From the NCBI GenBank assembly GCA_000733355.1, contig JNVV01000040.1, forward strand, positions 182,600-246,599: a stretch of DNA of 64,000 nt. Direction: 5' to 3'. This document shows, piece after piece, positions 11,113 to 24,947 of this stretch. The notes under the pieces were generated by a model. It was not told the origin of the DNA, searched no databases, and was given only the letters and a program-made list of their open reading frames with translations. Both the position numbers and the translations under genes were made by a program. Source of the stretch: Falciphora oryzae (taxonomy: Eukaryota; Ascomycota; Sordariomycetes; Magnaporthales; Magnaporthaceae). Positions within the stretch are counted from its first letter, which is position 1, and the number at the start of each line of letters is the position of its first letter.

Positions 11113-14100
11113 TGCAGGTCGCGCGTCAGTCAAGGAGTAGGCTGGGCCGAGAGTCGGAGGGCGCGCGGAAAGGCGAGTGCCAGCCGAATCCTTCTACAAC
11201 TCTGCTCTCTGGTGTTTCGTTGTGTCTTGCTGTTCCTTGTGCGTATGTGGTATCCCCGTGTATCAACTAACACCAGGCAGGCAAAGGCGCGGCGTTGGGT
11301 GTTGTTGCTGTTGCGGGGGGACAGGATGTTTAAACGAGGGACAGGACGAGAGAGAAGGTATGCTCTCACTCTTTTAATATCTTGTTCTCGAGTGATGGTC
11401 TGAGAGTGAAGTGTCGTGATGATCGACTGGAGGGGGACAGAGGAACGTGGACGTGGTGGGCGACGAAGGATGCTATATAGACGCGATGGACATTTTGGTG
11501 CTAAGCAACCCCGGCGAAGAAGGCGGAGGTGCTCAGGGTGTGGTGTGGTAGGGCAGAGGGCGCGGTGTGTACATGGCAGGTACAGAGGTACCTCGCTGGG
11601 TACCTACGTGCGGGTACTTCATCTGGCAGGGGACCAGGGGGCACCAGGGGATCTGCTCCCAAGCCCAAGGAAGGGTACCGACTCCGGCAGCACCCCCAGG
11701 ACTGCTCCCGCGTCTCCCACCCACTCGCACACTTGGCCGTCCAGGCCTGTCCTCCACGCGAGGCCGGCTTGCCCATGTCCATCCTAGGACTTGACTTGCC
11801 TCCCCTGGCGTCGAGGGGGGTGGGCGACCCCGAGAGAAAGGCCCAGCCAGCGCCAGATGAGAGGGGTCAGGGAGGCCAGAGGCCCAAAACTGCTAGCGAC
11901 ATCTTTCCGCGGTGGGCTGGAGGCAGGGGGAAGGGAAGGGGTGTGGGCGCGGATTTTGTCGAGTGGGTGAGAAAAAGAAAGAAGCGAGACAGAGACAGAG
12001 GGGAGGGGAAAATGGCCCAGGGCCAAGCAAGCCATGAGGGCGTGTGTCGTGGGAAGACAGGAGGGGCGTGAGATGTTCGGTTGGAAGAAGGCGCAAGGGA
12101 TGGGGGAGTCGACTTTTTGTCGATTGAGAGAAGCGCGAAAATGGCCCACCCTGGAGAGTGGTGTGCGTCTGCCTGGGGTGGGGTGTGGGTTGGAAAGCGG
12201 GCGGTGGAGGAGGGCAGAGCAGAGCCTGGCTGCAGAGGCAGGCACGCTGCAGCACGAGCAGCGCCAGCACGTTGACCGCCTGCGAGGACGGCGTCTCCAC
12301 AGGGTTGGCCTTGGGTCGAGGACCAGACTCGAGGTACGTACCGCGCTGTCGCCAGTGCTATCGGCAGGGGCCCGGCGATTATTACACAGTCAGTGCTGCT
12401 GGATCTCCACAAGGCAGCACAGTCAACTTCAATGCTGCTGGCATCGTTCCCAGGAGCGAGGGGGACCCCCGGCGTTTCCTGTCTCTGGTTTCAATCGTGG
12501 GAAATGGGGGACGGGCGGGATGGACGGGCGACACCCACCCAGCTGGTACCTGGTCCAGCGAGACAGGCATGTTGGACAACCATGTCCCGAGTCGCATCCA
12601 TCGCTATCACGTCCATTCCTGGACAGAAGCTGTGCTTTCCCATGGAAGCAGCAGAAGCAGCAGCAGCAGCAACAGGCAGGCATTCGCTCCAGTGTTGCTT
12701 TCGCTTTGCCGACAGCCCCTCCTCTCATCTCACCAATGCACAATGCTCGCTTCTCCATGCTTATTTTGCTCGTCCTGCACCCGCCCACCCCTCGTCGCAG
12801 CCTGCCCGCCCCCGTCTGGCTCGCGCCCGCAGGGCCCCTTGAGCCCTGGACTGCGCTGTCTCTACGTCCGTAGTGGTTTGTTTTTGGAGGCCAGGCCCAA
12901 CCCCATGGATCCCCTGGCTCGCTTTCAATTTGACGATGCTTCGCGCCAGCGCGCGGGGGGCGCCCGGGACGGTGGCCAGCGACGATGTTCTGGACTCTCT
13001 GGACCGCATCCATCTCGCAACGGAAACGCTGGCAGGCAGGTAAGAAAAAAAAAGAAATGTTTTTTTTTTTTTTTGCCCCCCCTTTTCCCTGCCCAGCGTT
13101 GGGACGGACGGTAAAAGGACGAAACCTACTATGGACCTAGCGCCTGGCGGGTTGGATCGTTAGGCTCGTGGTCGCTGTGTCCGTCGGTCTGGCCGCGGGC
13201 TGGTTCCTGCGCCTTTCCCTCAAGGTTTGAATCGTGCGGTACAGCCACGATGCGAGCAAGATGCACGAATGTCTTGGTCGGTGCTTTTGCTGCTGCCCCA
13301 TACTTGAGAGAAACCAAGGAGCGCCGCTGCAGAAAGCAGCCTAGCGGTCTGATCCGCACTGGTGGGCAGTATCCTTCGACGCTACCCACCGAAGCCCACA
13401 GCGGGCCACCGATCCCAGAACCAGGACGGCAAAAAGAAGCGAGAACTCGTGGGTCACGAGCTGGCCCCGGTGTGCGCCCCATCCCGCACCAGCAGATAGA
13501 GGCTAGGGGCAGGCGGAGGGAGAATGTGGTGGAGGCTCTGGCAGATATTTTTGTTCATCAGCACGTGGGTTTTTTGTGCTGTGCTTGGCTGGTGTGGGTT
13601 GCGATGCTGTGCTGTGCTGCTGCCGCTGGCGTGTCGCGTTGTCCTGGCCCTGCCACAGCCCGGCTGCCGCGCCAGCCAATAGTCGCGACATTTTGACGGC
13701 GTCCAAGTGCTTTCAGAGAAGCAGTGCAGCAGCGTGCGCGCAGAACAACAAACAAAACTTGGTGCACAGCCTTGTCGACCCTGCCCTTGGCATCAGAGTA
13801 TCACATCGGCCCAGCAAGTGCTCGACATCATCTTACGGTGAGCACCACACACTGCATCTCCCTCCCATCTTTTTTCGCCCATCTTGCCGCGCTAGGTCTA
13901 AGACACAGGCTCAGATGACATCCCATCACAACTCGGGGTGGCTTTACGCCATTGGGCTGCCCGAGAGCAACCGTATCCGTCTGTCTCTGGCGGTCCCAGC
14001 GGTTCGCCGCAGCTTGTCATACTGCACCAATAGAGCACCCACCACACCTCCATCTCCGTGCTCTGCTGCTGCTCGTCCAAATCCGGAAAGAGTCCAGCTT

Positions 14101-14999
14101 GCATGGGAATGCCTCTCGCCCATGTCCGACCGACATGGCGGTCAAGTGCAATTGTCTCTTGTCTTTTTGCTCGGAACACAGAACTCGTAAACCGTATCCC
14201 ATCCTCTTTTTTTTTTTTTTTTTTTTATCCCGCCGTTGATCGCTCGGGACTTTGGACCGACAAAATGGTCCGATGTGAAATTACCAGACTAATACACAAA
14301 TTTCTCGTCCGAGGGCCCCAGTCCCTAGTGCAGCGCCATAGCTATCTTGATCTTATCATGGACGTGAGGGGCCATCAGCATCGCCCACCATGACTCCGAT
14401 ACATGACAGGCAGGCAAGCGGACATCCAGACGTCACATCGCTTGGTTTTTTTTTTCCTCTCTCTCCACCGTCGCTTGTCTCGCACGCAATGCACGGCAGC
14501 ATCCGCTCGGTGACCCAGAGGCAGATCCATTCCATCTCGGGTACTCGGTGCCTCACTTGGGAGCAAGAACAGCGACCGACGACGTAAAGCCTCATACTCT
14601 GCCGCCCGAAGAGTTGTGGTTGGTCGGGAGTCTTCCTAGCTCCCCTGTACTCCACTGTCGATCATCCCACGTCGCTGACGGCACAGTCCAAAGCCAAGCT
14701 TTTTTTTTCCCTTCCCCCTCTTTTTACCGATGGATTCGATGAAAAAAAAAAAAAAAAAAAAAAACCGCACATTCACGACCTGCAGCCAGCAAGCAGAGCG
14801 GCTATTCCAGCCTCACAACGTTCTCCGCACTTCAAACAGGAAAACATGGAGGCTAAAGCGGGAAGTGAGGCAGTGAGGCAGATTACCTGCCACGAGTCCT
14901 GGATTTCAACGTCCCATCTGTCCATCTGCCTCGGTGGCTGCACGCTAGAGCCCAGCTCAGGCCCAAAATGGTAGCTCAAATGGGACTCGCCACGATCGA
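11113..14999. other. gene desert, part 1 (upstream of the Con7-like gene)
   Basis: Promoter side of the minus-strand transcription-factor gene. No ORF has protein-like composition. Noted: repeated GGTACC-containing motifs around 11585-11620, a CAG-type microsatellite (12647-12674), a 20-nt T run (14207-14226) and a 23-nt A run (14742-14764). The sequence is GC-rich and polypurine/polypyrimidine-rich, as expected for a long fungal 5' leader or regulatory region. Confidence 0.5.
12647..12674. repeat. CAG-type trinucleotide microsatellite
   Basis: Imperfect run of CAG/AAG units within non-coding DNA. Confidence 0.7.
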
Positions 15000-17900
15000 T
15001 AAGGCTCATCCCGATGTTTTATTTTCGGGCTGCTGCTGCGCCGCGGGGAGCATTTGTCCCTCAAGCAGTGCATCCATTCACAGAGCTTCATTCTGAGCTG
15101 TTTCTCGGCGGCGCTGCGCGATACATGCGTGGGATATCTCTCCTTCCATCGAGACATCTCCGACTGGGCTACCGCAATCTTTCGCAGAGGAAACCCAAAA
15201 CGGACACTATAGATTCGCTCAGTCAACCGGCAAATTAGTCACCGGTGTCGGCAGCAAAACAAATCCCCGAGCATAGGGGGGTGGGTGTTGTCCCAAGACA
15301 TGGTCACTGGCTCGATTTGGTTGGCCAGAAAGCTCAAAAAAAAAAAACGAAGGCAGCCAGAGCACAAGAGGCCAGGGCCAATATTGAGACCCGAAATATT
15401 GCGGGCTTGAGAGACGCAGGATTAGTATCCTGGTACCTATCCGTCTGCATAGCTGCCTCCGCCTGTTCTCGTGACGGAGTGTAGCATCGAGTATCCATTG
15501 GGTGACAGGCACGCGGCCAACCCAGAGACACCGGCCAGGACCCGACCCCGAAACGACCCGCTCCGTGGCCGGGCCTGGATACTCCCTGGCCAAATTGGGC
15601 TGCTTCCTGAGCAACAAACACGAACGTATGTAAGCAGAGGAGCTCTGAAAGATTTCCAGAGATTGCACGTGTAACAGCAGAGCGCGTTGGTATGATCACC
15701 CGCCCCGTCGACCCGAAAGAGGCTAGGCCCGAGGCTCAGCAAAAACGAGCGACGAGTGAGTCGAGGGAGATGCAGATCCAAGCCCCAGCCGCTGATTGGA
15801 TGGTTTACGGGGACTGGCCCGTGCCACGGGGGAGTGGAGATGTGGGGAAAGACGCACACATGCTAAAAAAAGACACCAGCCGGGGTGGCGGTGCGGCCAG
15901 AGACAAGGCAGAGGCCATTGAGGTTTCTTGGGACGGGGACGGCCTCCGCCGGGTGATTATTCGCTTGCCCGTTTTTTTGCTTCCCATCTCCAGTGTCATG
16001 TCCCGCAGTGCCTCACTCTGAATCATCATCGTCAATCTCTTTGGCTCTTCATTTCCCAGCCCAGCCTCCGAGACCCCGGTAATTATCGCCTGCGCTCTCC
16101 CGATATGAATGGGTGGATCTGCTGGACGGCCCAGGCTGACGAGGTTCGGAACAGCGAGTTGCCGTTTCGTTGGAATCATTATATGCCCGGGTTCTTTTTA
16201 CTATTATCCATTGCATGTACCTGGGCTACGTGCACCCACCCGCGTAAGGTTGTCAGGAACCTAGGCCCGTCCTGGCTGGCTGGGAGCGCAATAAGGTTTT
16301 TGTGCCTTCTGCACAAGTGCCACAACCATGCTTGCCTTGCGCCTCTCCCGAAGGCCGGGTTCGCTGCCCCCCTCCTCCGCTGTCGGTCGGCACGACGCCA
16401 TGTCGGCCGTCCTGGTTTCGTAGTAAGGGCCTGCCGAAGGCGCAGCAGCCTCCCTATTTGAACGAAACAATGTTGAACAACGCATGCACGACGGAGCCTG
16501 GGTGCTTCGTTCGCAAGCCTTGCCAATGCACACAAGCGACCTCGGTAAGGTACATACCGGAAACCTGTCTGGGTACCGAGCCAGCCGAGATGCGGCAGGC
16601 AGGCAGGTGGACGTGAAAGAAAAAAAAAAAAAAAAGAAAAAAAAGACAAGCAGCAGACGCTGCAACCGTCAGACATGGCGCGCCCTCACCCCATCTGACA
16701 GGCTTGGCACTCCTGCAGCCATTAGCCCTGGCATCTATCCGTCCTACAAGCAAGTGGCATGTCGCCATTGCCCCCGTCCCTGTCCCATGATCTTTGATAT
16801 TGGATCACCAACCTCGGCTGTCGTCCTGTCATTGTCAACTCGAAAGGAGGATCAAAGCACGGCCCCTTTACAGGATGCCATCATCTTCCGGGTTCACGAT
16901 AACCCTCGTGACTCGGGTTTGAAGGTGGTCGTTTCAGCCAACCGAAAGGACCACAATTCCCCCGCAACGAGGGACCCATGCCATCTCCAACGTCCTAGAA
17001 GCCCGAGTGGAGGGGACCAGGAAGCCGAAGCACGGCCACTTTGGCTTGGCTCCGCTGATGAACGGCGATGGTCCCCGTTGAACGCCGCTTTTTTTTTTTC
17101 CTGCCCAGAGCAGAGCAAATCACCCGGTTAGGCTCTATCTAGTGGCGGATTATCCTCCCCGCCGCCTATTTTTGACACGAGATGGAAATGATCTTTGTGC
17201 GACAATGCCCTGGACTTGGTTTGTTAGCCGCAAAGACCGGGCCACAACTAGCAGCAAGCTTTTCGTCTCAGGACGATGGCTTCTAGGCTAATAAAAATTT
17301 TCGGCTTAGTCAACACAAGAACGAAAGAAGCCATCCTCGCAATCTACTTCCCTGTATTCTCGTGGGCGGTGTAGTAAGTGCAGCATTGAGCACGCAGGCA
17401 ATTGCGTAGGTATGTAAGATGTTTCTATGCGACATGGTAAGGCTTGCCATTGCCGTCGTCATCTGGATAACAATGCCTCCCACACGCCGAGGTGCACACG
17501 CCCCCTCCCTTGCGACGCTGACGGGCGGCCCGATCTGGAGGCCTAGCCTAGCGGCCAACTGGCACGCTTGATTGGCATCAGCATGTCGCAGGCATTGAGG
17601 CCACGCATTGGTTGGAATAATTTCGTGCAAGCACCCTATGCTTTCTCCCAACCCAAGATACCAGGCAATGAATATCTGATCGTGACAGGCACCAGAGCCA
17701 TAAAATGGGGACGAATGGACTAGACGAGAAACCCCCTGCACGAACCCGTCCGAGGTCCCACCAAAAGGGCCCAAGCCGTGGAGACGAACAGCCAACAGGC
17801 AGATGCCATCCAATACATGCGATGCGGCCTCCCATGACGGCCGAATATGTCTGTCTCACTTTGCCCACTTCTGCACCACGTCGTGTATTCCGGCTCCCCT

Positions 17901-19999
17901 GACCAGCCCAAGTAACTTTTGCGTGAATCACAGGCAGCAGGGCGCGCGCTCCAAAAATGTGACATGATAATGCGAAGAATGGTAAAGAAATGCTCAGCCC
18001 TATGACAGCAAAATGTGGCTCTTTGCTCACTGCAGCGAGTGCATGAAAATCACATCAAAAAGTGTGCCGCAACATGACATCTGCGGACCGCGCGATACGA
18101 CACACACCTCCATCCACACCGCCGCCGCCTTTTGCGCCTCCATGCTGCCTCCCCCACTGTTCTGACGCCGGGTCGAGCACCGACAAACAGAGCTACCCTC
18201 GACACGGCCACGCCGCAGTCCAAATGATTGACGGCATGCCGTCAGCCTGCCCGCCAACTCTCATGTCTGTTGATTCGGCAAACAGGCGCGGAGAGAAAAA
18301 AAAAAAAAAAAAGGGAGTTGAACATGATGCGCTTTCTTGGCCTGTACAGCAAGCAAGCAATGCCACTGGATTACTGGGTTCGACGACGTCTGACTATGAT
18401 GCTCACTGCTCCCTCCCTCACCCTCCGAAGCCCAGGCTTTCCACGGGGATTTTACTGTACCCTTGCACATAGTCCTACAAAAGCACGTACTCACACACAG
18501 ACACTCACACACACACGCCATACATGGAGCGGCGGTCTCCCCAATCAGAAGCGTCCGGGTTTCTGTGCCCCAATCCCTCATCCCCTATCCGCGCGCAAGT
18601 GTCTTTCATGCTGGCTCCCCACGCGAGAGAGAGGGCCACCGGTGGCGGTCGGCGACCAGAGGCGCCATCGGCGAGTTCTACCCTCTGACTGGCCAACACG
18701 CTCTGCTCCCTCTGATCCCAGGGGGAAAGGAGGAGGGGGCACTTTTGACGCGTGCCCATGTCGGCCGTTGCTGGGTTCCTTCCTGGTCAGTAGCGGGTAA
18801 TGTTATCTAGTGGCCGTTTTTTTTTCTACTCGAAACCTTCAAGCCACGCTCCGCCTTCTCGACTCCTCGTTGGCCGGACTCGGGAGATTTGCCTGTGCGT
18901 TTAAGGGGGTTGGGATGGCGCGCGCGAGCTCGCTGGGAGTTCCTTGCTCTGTGTCTTTTGAGACGAAGTGGCTTGCCCGCCCGGACCACGATGGGAGAGC
19001 AATGGCGCACCACCCTGCCTCCCCGTGCGGTAAGGCTACAGCTGCCAACTACCGGAAGCACAGACCCCGGACAACCCGCGCGTGGCGGCTTGTCGTTCGC
19101 CGGTTATGCTGTTGCTGCTGGGCGGGCGGGCGAGAAAGACGAAAGAGAAGCCGCCTGAGCCTCCTGGCAACGGGCAGACGCGCCGCCGCAAGCAATAATG
19201 AGGATGGGGCAATCAATAATTGAAGGGCTTGGTGGGCCTGGGCGAGGCGCTACAGAAGGATGCCCCGTCACCGTCTATTTTGAGTTTTTGAACAGACGCA
19301 GCGGACTGTCTGTCGAACCAGAGCCCCATTTGGCTTGGCATCCCATCGTATCTCGGGTGACAGCCCGGCAGGCATCCCTCAATGCTCGACTTTCTCAACC
19401 CCCTAACCTACGTGCTTTGTTTTTGGCATTACTCGTGTAGTCTCTCGATCTAAAAGTGCCTCGGTTCAAACCAGTAATGGATCCACGCGCCATCTCGTGG
19501 CAGAGGAAGCCGGGCGCGAGAAGCGCTTTGGCGTTTTTATTTCCTTGGTCTCCCTTCTGGGAGATGAGACGACACATTCGGGGGTCTAGGTCAGTGCACC
19601 GCCAAATTTTTGAGTCTTTTCCCCTCTCTGTTTTCTTGTACTCCTTCTTTCTTGTTTTAGTCTTGCTCACCCCTTGCGTTTACGGCTCCTTCTCCTGACT
19701 ACCCGAGTTTCTGGAACCGACCGCTGGGTGCACCCGCAGTGCTCGGGCCAAGAATGTGGCTTGTCGGTAAACAGCGCGGGCAGAGAAAGATGAGACGAAG
19801 ACAGCGGCCAGGGGCGGAAAAGAGACCATGCATTTCATTGGCGTCAACAGCGTGTGCACGGCATCTTCCCCCTGCTCCTGCTCCAGGCTGTAAGGCTAGA
19901 TACAGCACAGCAACGGCCATTTTTAGGAATGTGCAATCTCAATCATGGCTTGCTCCCGCTTGCTTCTTCACCAAAACGTGCAAGTGAGAGAATTTGCTT
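15000..19999. other. gene desert, part 2
   Basis: No coding feature is supported. ORFs of 100-200 codons on both strands are Arg/Ser/Cys/His/Pro-rich and several are translated homopolymer runs. Short simple repeats include A runs near 16620-16650 and 18296-18312 and a CA-rich stretch at 18490-18520. No tRNA or 5S rRNA pattern was found by eye. Confidence 0.5.
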
Positions 20000-22900
20000 T
20001 TGCAAAATATACTGAGTAGCATGAGTTGAGGTCTCCATAGGGCTGAGCCCACCCGTGCAATTGGCCCTCCAATCCGAATTTTGGCCTTTTTTTTTTTTTT
20101 TTTTTTTTTTTTTCGGGGCCAGGTACCCGCCCAGTCGGCAAGGGGCGGCAAGTGCTGGTGTACATGAGAGGTACATCATCAAGTACCTCCAGAGGCACTT
20201 GACCCAGACCACCACCGCCAACCAGCCCCTTGCAGCACTACCTCTCATCCTTTTCCTCCCCTCCACTCTCAGGGCCGCGGCAGGGCATCCAAGACATGGA
20301 TGGGGCAGGCTTGACAGGCGGATCGCAGACGGCAAGCCGAAGTAACGCTTCCCACCCACTCACAAGCGTAGATTTTCCGTCCCAACCTCCGTCGGGCCCT
20401 GCCACGTCGTGTTGCTATTGCACCGTCACATCCCATTTCCCAGTCGTCAATGCCTTCGCCTCGTCGATCGCGGAGGAGGAGCTAGTGTTGACGGGTTGAT
20501 GGGGTTTGATCGAATCGCATCGGTTCCTCCGCATCTTGGGTTTTTTGTCGATTGTCGCGGTTTAAAAAAAGAAACATTTGATGGCGAAGCAAATGCACCG
20601 GGCAATGGGATGCCGTCGATGCTGTGTGCTATGCTGGAGCTGTGCCCTCCCGTGCAGCCCGCCGCTTGCTACCGCGTGTGGTGTCAATCGGAAGCTGCTT
20701 CCACCCTGCAACCTTGCCCTTCACAGCCTCCTCCGGCACGCAATACGCTTCAATTAATTATTCTCCCCGACTTTGCCGGGGGGATGGAGATGTGACCCTC
20801 CCTCCCACTTTGAAGATCCAGTTTCCCCACCCAACAACCCTGGTCTCTCATCTGTCCTATTTGGGCAACGAGTGCGATGGGAGGGTTGCGGTGGTTTTTT
20901 TTTCGGTTGATGGTTTGTCAAGACCCACGCGTGGGATTCATACCCACGCACCCACCACCTCCTCACCTCACACGAACGACGACGCACACACACGGAAGCG
21001 GACACCCAGAGTTGACAACAACGTCCGTCGCCGCACGGAGCATGAGATCGTGACTGCGCCGCCGCGACGCTTCCCACGGGACTGGAACACCGGTGGTCAT
21101 ACCCGAATGTCGTGGATGTGGAACCACCAAGGAAAAACAGCGCCATGATTTTTATTTTCGCCTGTCCCCTCCTCTCTCCCACTAACGAACTTATTCCATC
21201 CCACGAACTAAACCCCCTAGGGGCAACGGACAGCACCTGGGCCGGCCCACAACCGAGGCCGTGACCAAGACCACCCCGGGTCACGAAATGTTGAAATGTC
21301 AGGAGGGGGACTGGCCACCCCTGAGCGACTTGTCGTTATGTGTGGTTTCGTGGCGGTGGCCGGCTTTCGACGGCCGGGTCTTTTGCTCCAGGCGCGAAGA
21401 AAAGGTGCACAAATATTCCCCCAGGCTTAGCGCGGAGACAGCAAGCCCCCGCTGATGCAAAGCAGACGCTCGTGAGGCACATTTGGGGCTCTAGCGCCCT
21501 TACCCCAGGCAGATTTGGTGCGTTGCTGGCGGTCTTGGCGATGCCCGTTCCTGACCCAGGAGAGGTGCACATTGTGTACCCGCAGGTGGCTTTTTCGTTT
21601 TCTCGGGTTTGGTCCTTTTGCATAACCCCCTCGTTTCTTCCCCTCCTCCAGTTACGCGCAACCGTCATGATCTGCAGTCAAGCAGGCAAAGACCAAGGCA
21701 GCAGGCCTTGCCCGAGATTGAAAGGGGAATGGTGGGAGGGAGGAGGGACATGGGGAAAGCTCCTTGGGCGGAGAGATCGTGACATGGCCGAGCAGAGGAG
21801 GGAGTTGCGGGTGCGTTTTTTTTTTTTTTTTAAACGCACGGAGAGGGGTGCGCAGAAACACAGTGTGGAGACGCTTGCCCTGATTAACTTTATCTGGGCC
21901 GTGCCTTCTCCTCCCCGGGCCCCACCACGTTTGCACACCACCAGCCAGCAAGCAGCGGCAACGCCGACCTGAGCCATGACGGCCGGCTTCGCTTCGTGCT
22001 TGCCGTAGCCCGTGACGCGCGGGTGGAGACGTGGCCTCTCCCGGCGCTGGGGAGCCGACTTGATTGGACAATTGAGGGCTGGACGATGCACGGGCCAGAT
22101 CTCCCTCCTCGTCACCGCCTCTGGGTGCTGCCCCGAAAGCATGATTGGTGATGGCATCCACTATCTTACCAATTGCACTCTACGGTACTTCACGATACCC
22201 GACTTCACACCCCGTCCCCATGATTGCGCGATGCCTCCATCTCGTTCTATCCTGTCCTACACGCCGCAGAGCGTTTCCCTCTTGGGGTATTGGCCCGCGA
22301 CCCGGAAACCCAACCGAGGCACATGTTTCTGTGCGCGCCGAGATATCACGGGCGGCGGCGACGTGGGGCGGCTGCCGGCGCCCACGATTTTTGTGCGCCG
22401 CTCTCTGTGCTGCAATCAAAAGCTCGGAAGAACGGAGTTGTCGACGACGCCCTCCCAGTGGCCCAGTCCCCTGGCGGCCGCCCGGGAGGGGACCACCCGC
22501 TCGGGTCGTCGTTTAGTGCAGTGACACAGCTTTTTGTTTTCCCGTGATTTTTTTTTTTTTTTTCACTTTTTTTTCACTTGTTTTTTCATCTCTGCTTTTC
22601 TTTCCCTTTGTGGCCTTTTTTGCTGTTGCGATACCCGGGGCTACAAGGCAGTTACCCGTGCCCAGCCCGCCTGACAACCAACGCAGCACAATCGAGCACA
22701 AAGATGATCCATATGAATGATGACTGCATAGAAAAAGGATCATCGCCAGGAGGGGAGGGGCGCGCCGCAGCGTTGACGAACAGATTTCGTCCGTGTTGCA
22801 TCCATCACCGACCACAGCGGCCCTTCTCCAGCTACTCAAGGTGCACCGAAGGTAGAACGGCCCGCCGATGAAAGACCGGGGCACGGCGGTGTTTCTTCCT

Positions 22901-24706
22901 CTGCCGTTCAACATGCACTCGGTTGGGTTCAAACTCAACGCGAATGGGAGGGGTAGTGGTTCGGCGGCCCCGAGCTTTCCGCGTGCTCTGATTCGCGGAC
23001 CGAGGGGAGGAATGAGAGCTCCTCTCCAGGCAGCACAATTCCCAGGGACCCAGTAACGCTTCGCTGCGTCAGACGGATGGCTGCAGCATGCATGGCCGAC
23101 CCGCCCAATGAACGGGCGGAGCACACAACCTGGAGGTGTTATCGCCCGTCCCTTTCTTGTGTTTTTTTTTCTTCCCTTACCCTTTCGTCTTTCGTGCTTG
23201 CATGGTGGTGCATCCTGCCATTCCATCCCGATACAGTAATTCGTAGATGCTCTGCTTACTTCTTTCTCTTGGGGGCACAATTTCGCTCATGCTGCAACTT
23301 CTTGACCGCTCGTCTGTGAGCGTCGCAGTCGGGCATATACTCGACTGACGATATACTCAAGGAGGATCACGGTGCCATTGGTGTGGGACGAGTAGTCAGC
23401 AGTCAACGTGTCAAAGCATCTTTCCCAGCCAATCCGCCGTCGCTTTCGTGTGATAATGTTGTTTGGTTATTCTGCTGCACCCTGCGAACCAGACGAGGAG
23501 CAATCTTCGCTTTGATGACCTCTGGCCTGTCAATCTCGTCTTGACGGCCAGGTGACGACGAGCCCAGCATCAGGCGGTCTTACTTGGGATCAATGTCGGA
23601 TGACAGGGAAGAGAAAGGAAAAAGACACCCCTCCGAAAACATCCGCGGCAGCCCTGGCACATTGGAAATTGAGGCGGAACATGTCCCTGCCCGTCGACGA
23701 CGACACCCAGGTTCCGGAAATGGCGGAGGCGCAATTTGACGGCTTCTAAAATAAGATTTTACCTTTCTCTCTCGTCTGCGGCCCCAGCCATCATCCGAGG
23801 ACCTTTGGTCGCTACCGGCCTCCTCATCATCATCTGTGGTTTGCCGCGATTTTTTTTTTTTTTTTTGGTCGGTTCAATATACGCACATTGGCCCAACGAG
23901 GCATGGATGTCGTTGCTGCCGCGATCCCCGCTGCCATCCCATCTTTCAATCTTCCGAAGTTGGCGCACATACCGCGGGAACAAAAGTGCCCTGTGTTTAC
24001 ACATGTTGTTCGTGTTTCTATGCGTTCCGAATGTGTCTCTAAACCCCCGATGTCACGCCCGCAATTTCCCCTGATGGCACGGCCTTCGGTACCGGCCGCC
24101 TTCATGCCTTCACTTGCGTCTTTTTGGGAGGGGGTGCACGGTGAACGGGGCTTGCACGTCTTGTAGGGGTTTGGCGGCAACGGGTAACAAGGACACTGCC
24201 TCTGGTTCTAGCGCAGACGTCCTGGTCCACACACAAGGTGGGTGGGGTGGGTGGCTTACTTCGCCGACCAGAGTCAACGAAGGAAAAAAAAAAAAAAAAA
24301 GGGCCTCGAACAGACCCGCGTGCCCACCGCTGCTGCGGAAGAGGGGAACAAATCGTCCAAATGGGAACAGCGATGGCAAGCTGAAAAGAATGCGTGATGC
24401 AATGCAGAGAGAAAGAGGACAGGTGGGGGACGACTTTCCCACTTTGGCCCCGTTGTCAGATGTGGTGGGATTGGTGGTTTACACTTGCAGGAAGGCCTGG
24501 GGTCGATCAAGGTGGCATCGCCCAAGTACCTCACCTATCACTACGGCCAGGCCACATATGCACCGCGCGTGTGAGATGCTGGATGGGGCATGTGTGTTTG
24601 AGGCGCAGCCGGTCTGTCCCTTGCCGGTCCAAGTAAGTAGCGGGGGACATTGCCAACGACTTTGTCACGCTTCTTTTTCCCTCCGCCATTTCACCTCTCC
24701 CGTTTT
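20000..24706. other. gene desert, part 3, up to the assembly gap
   Basis: No gene seen. It contains a 27-nt T run (20087-20113), further T runs near 21816, 22548 and 23850, and an A run near 24283. The longest minus-strand ORF (22513-23280) ends in a Lys-rich tail that is simply a translated homopolymer, and I do not accept it. Confidence 0.5.
20087..20113. repeat. 27-nt poly(T) tract
   Basis: Uninterrupted run of 27 T in the desert, identical in length to the A runs at 5848 and 27339. Confidence 0.95.
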
Positions 24707-24947
24707 NNNNNNNNNNNNNNNNNNNNNNNNNNNNNNNNNNNNNNNNNNNNNNNNNNNNNNNNNNNNNNNNNNNNNNNNNNNNNNNNNNNNNNNNNNNNNN
24801 NNNNNNNNNNNNNNNNNNNNNNNNNNNNNNNNNNNNNNNNNNNNNNNNNNNNNNNNNNNNNNNNNNNNNNNNNNNNNNNNNNNNNNNNNNNNNNNNNNNN
24901 NNNNNNNNNNNNNNNNNNNNNNNNNNNNNNNNNNNNNNNNNNNNNNN
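24707..24947. other. assembly gap (241 N)
   Basis: A run of 241 ambiguous bases. The true size and content are unknown, so a short gene or repeat could be hidden here. Confidence 0.99.

Noticed and set aside
22513..23280. 255-codon minus-strand ORF in the desert
   Set aside because: Its C-terminal Lys-rich tail is a translated homopolymer and the rest has no protein-like pattern.
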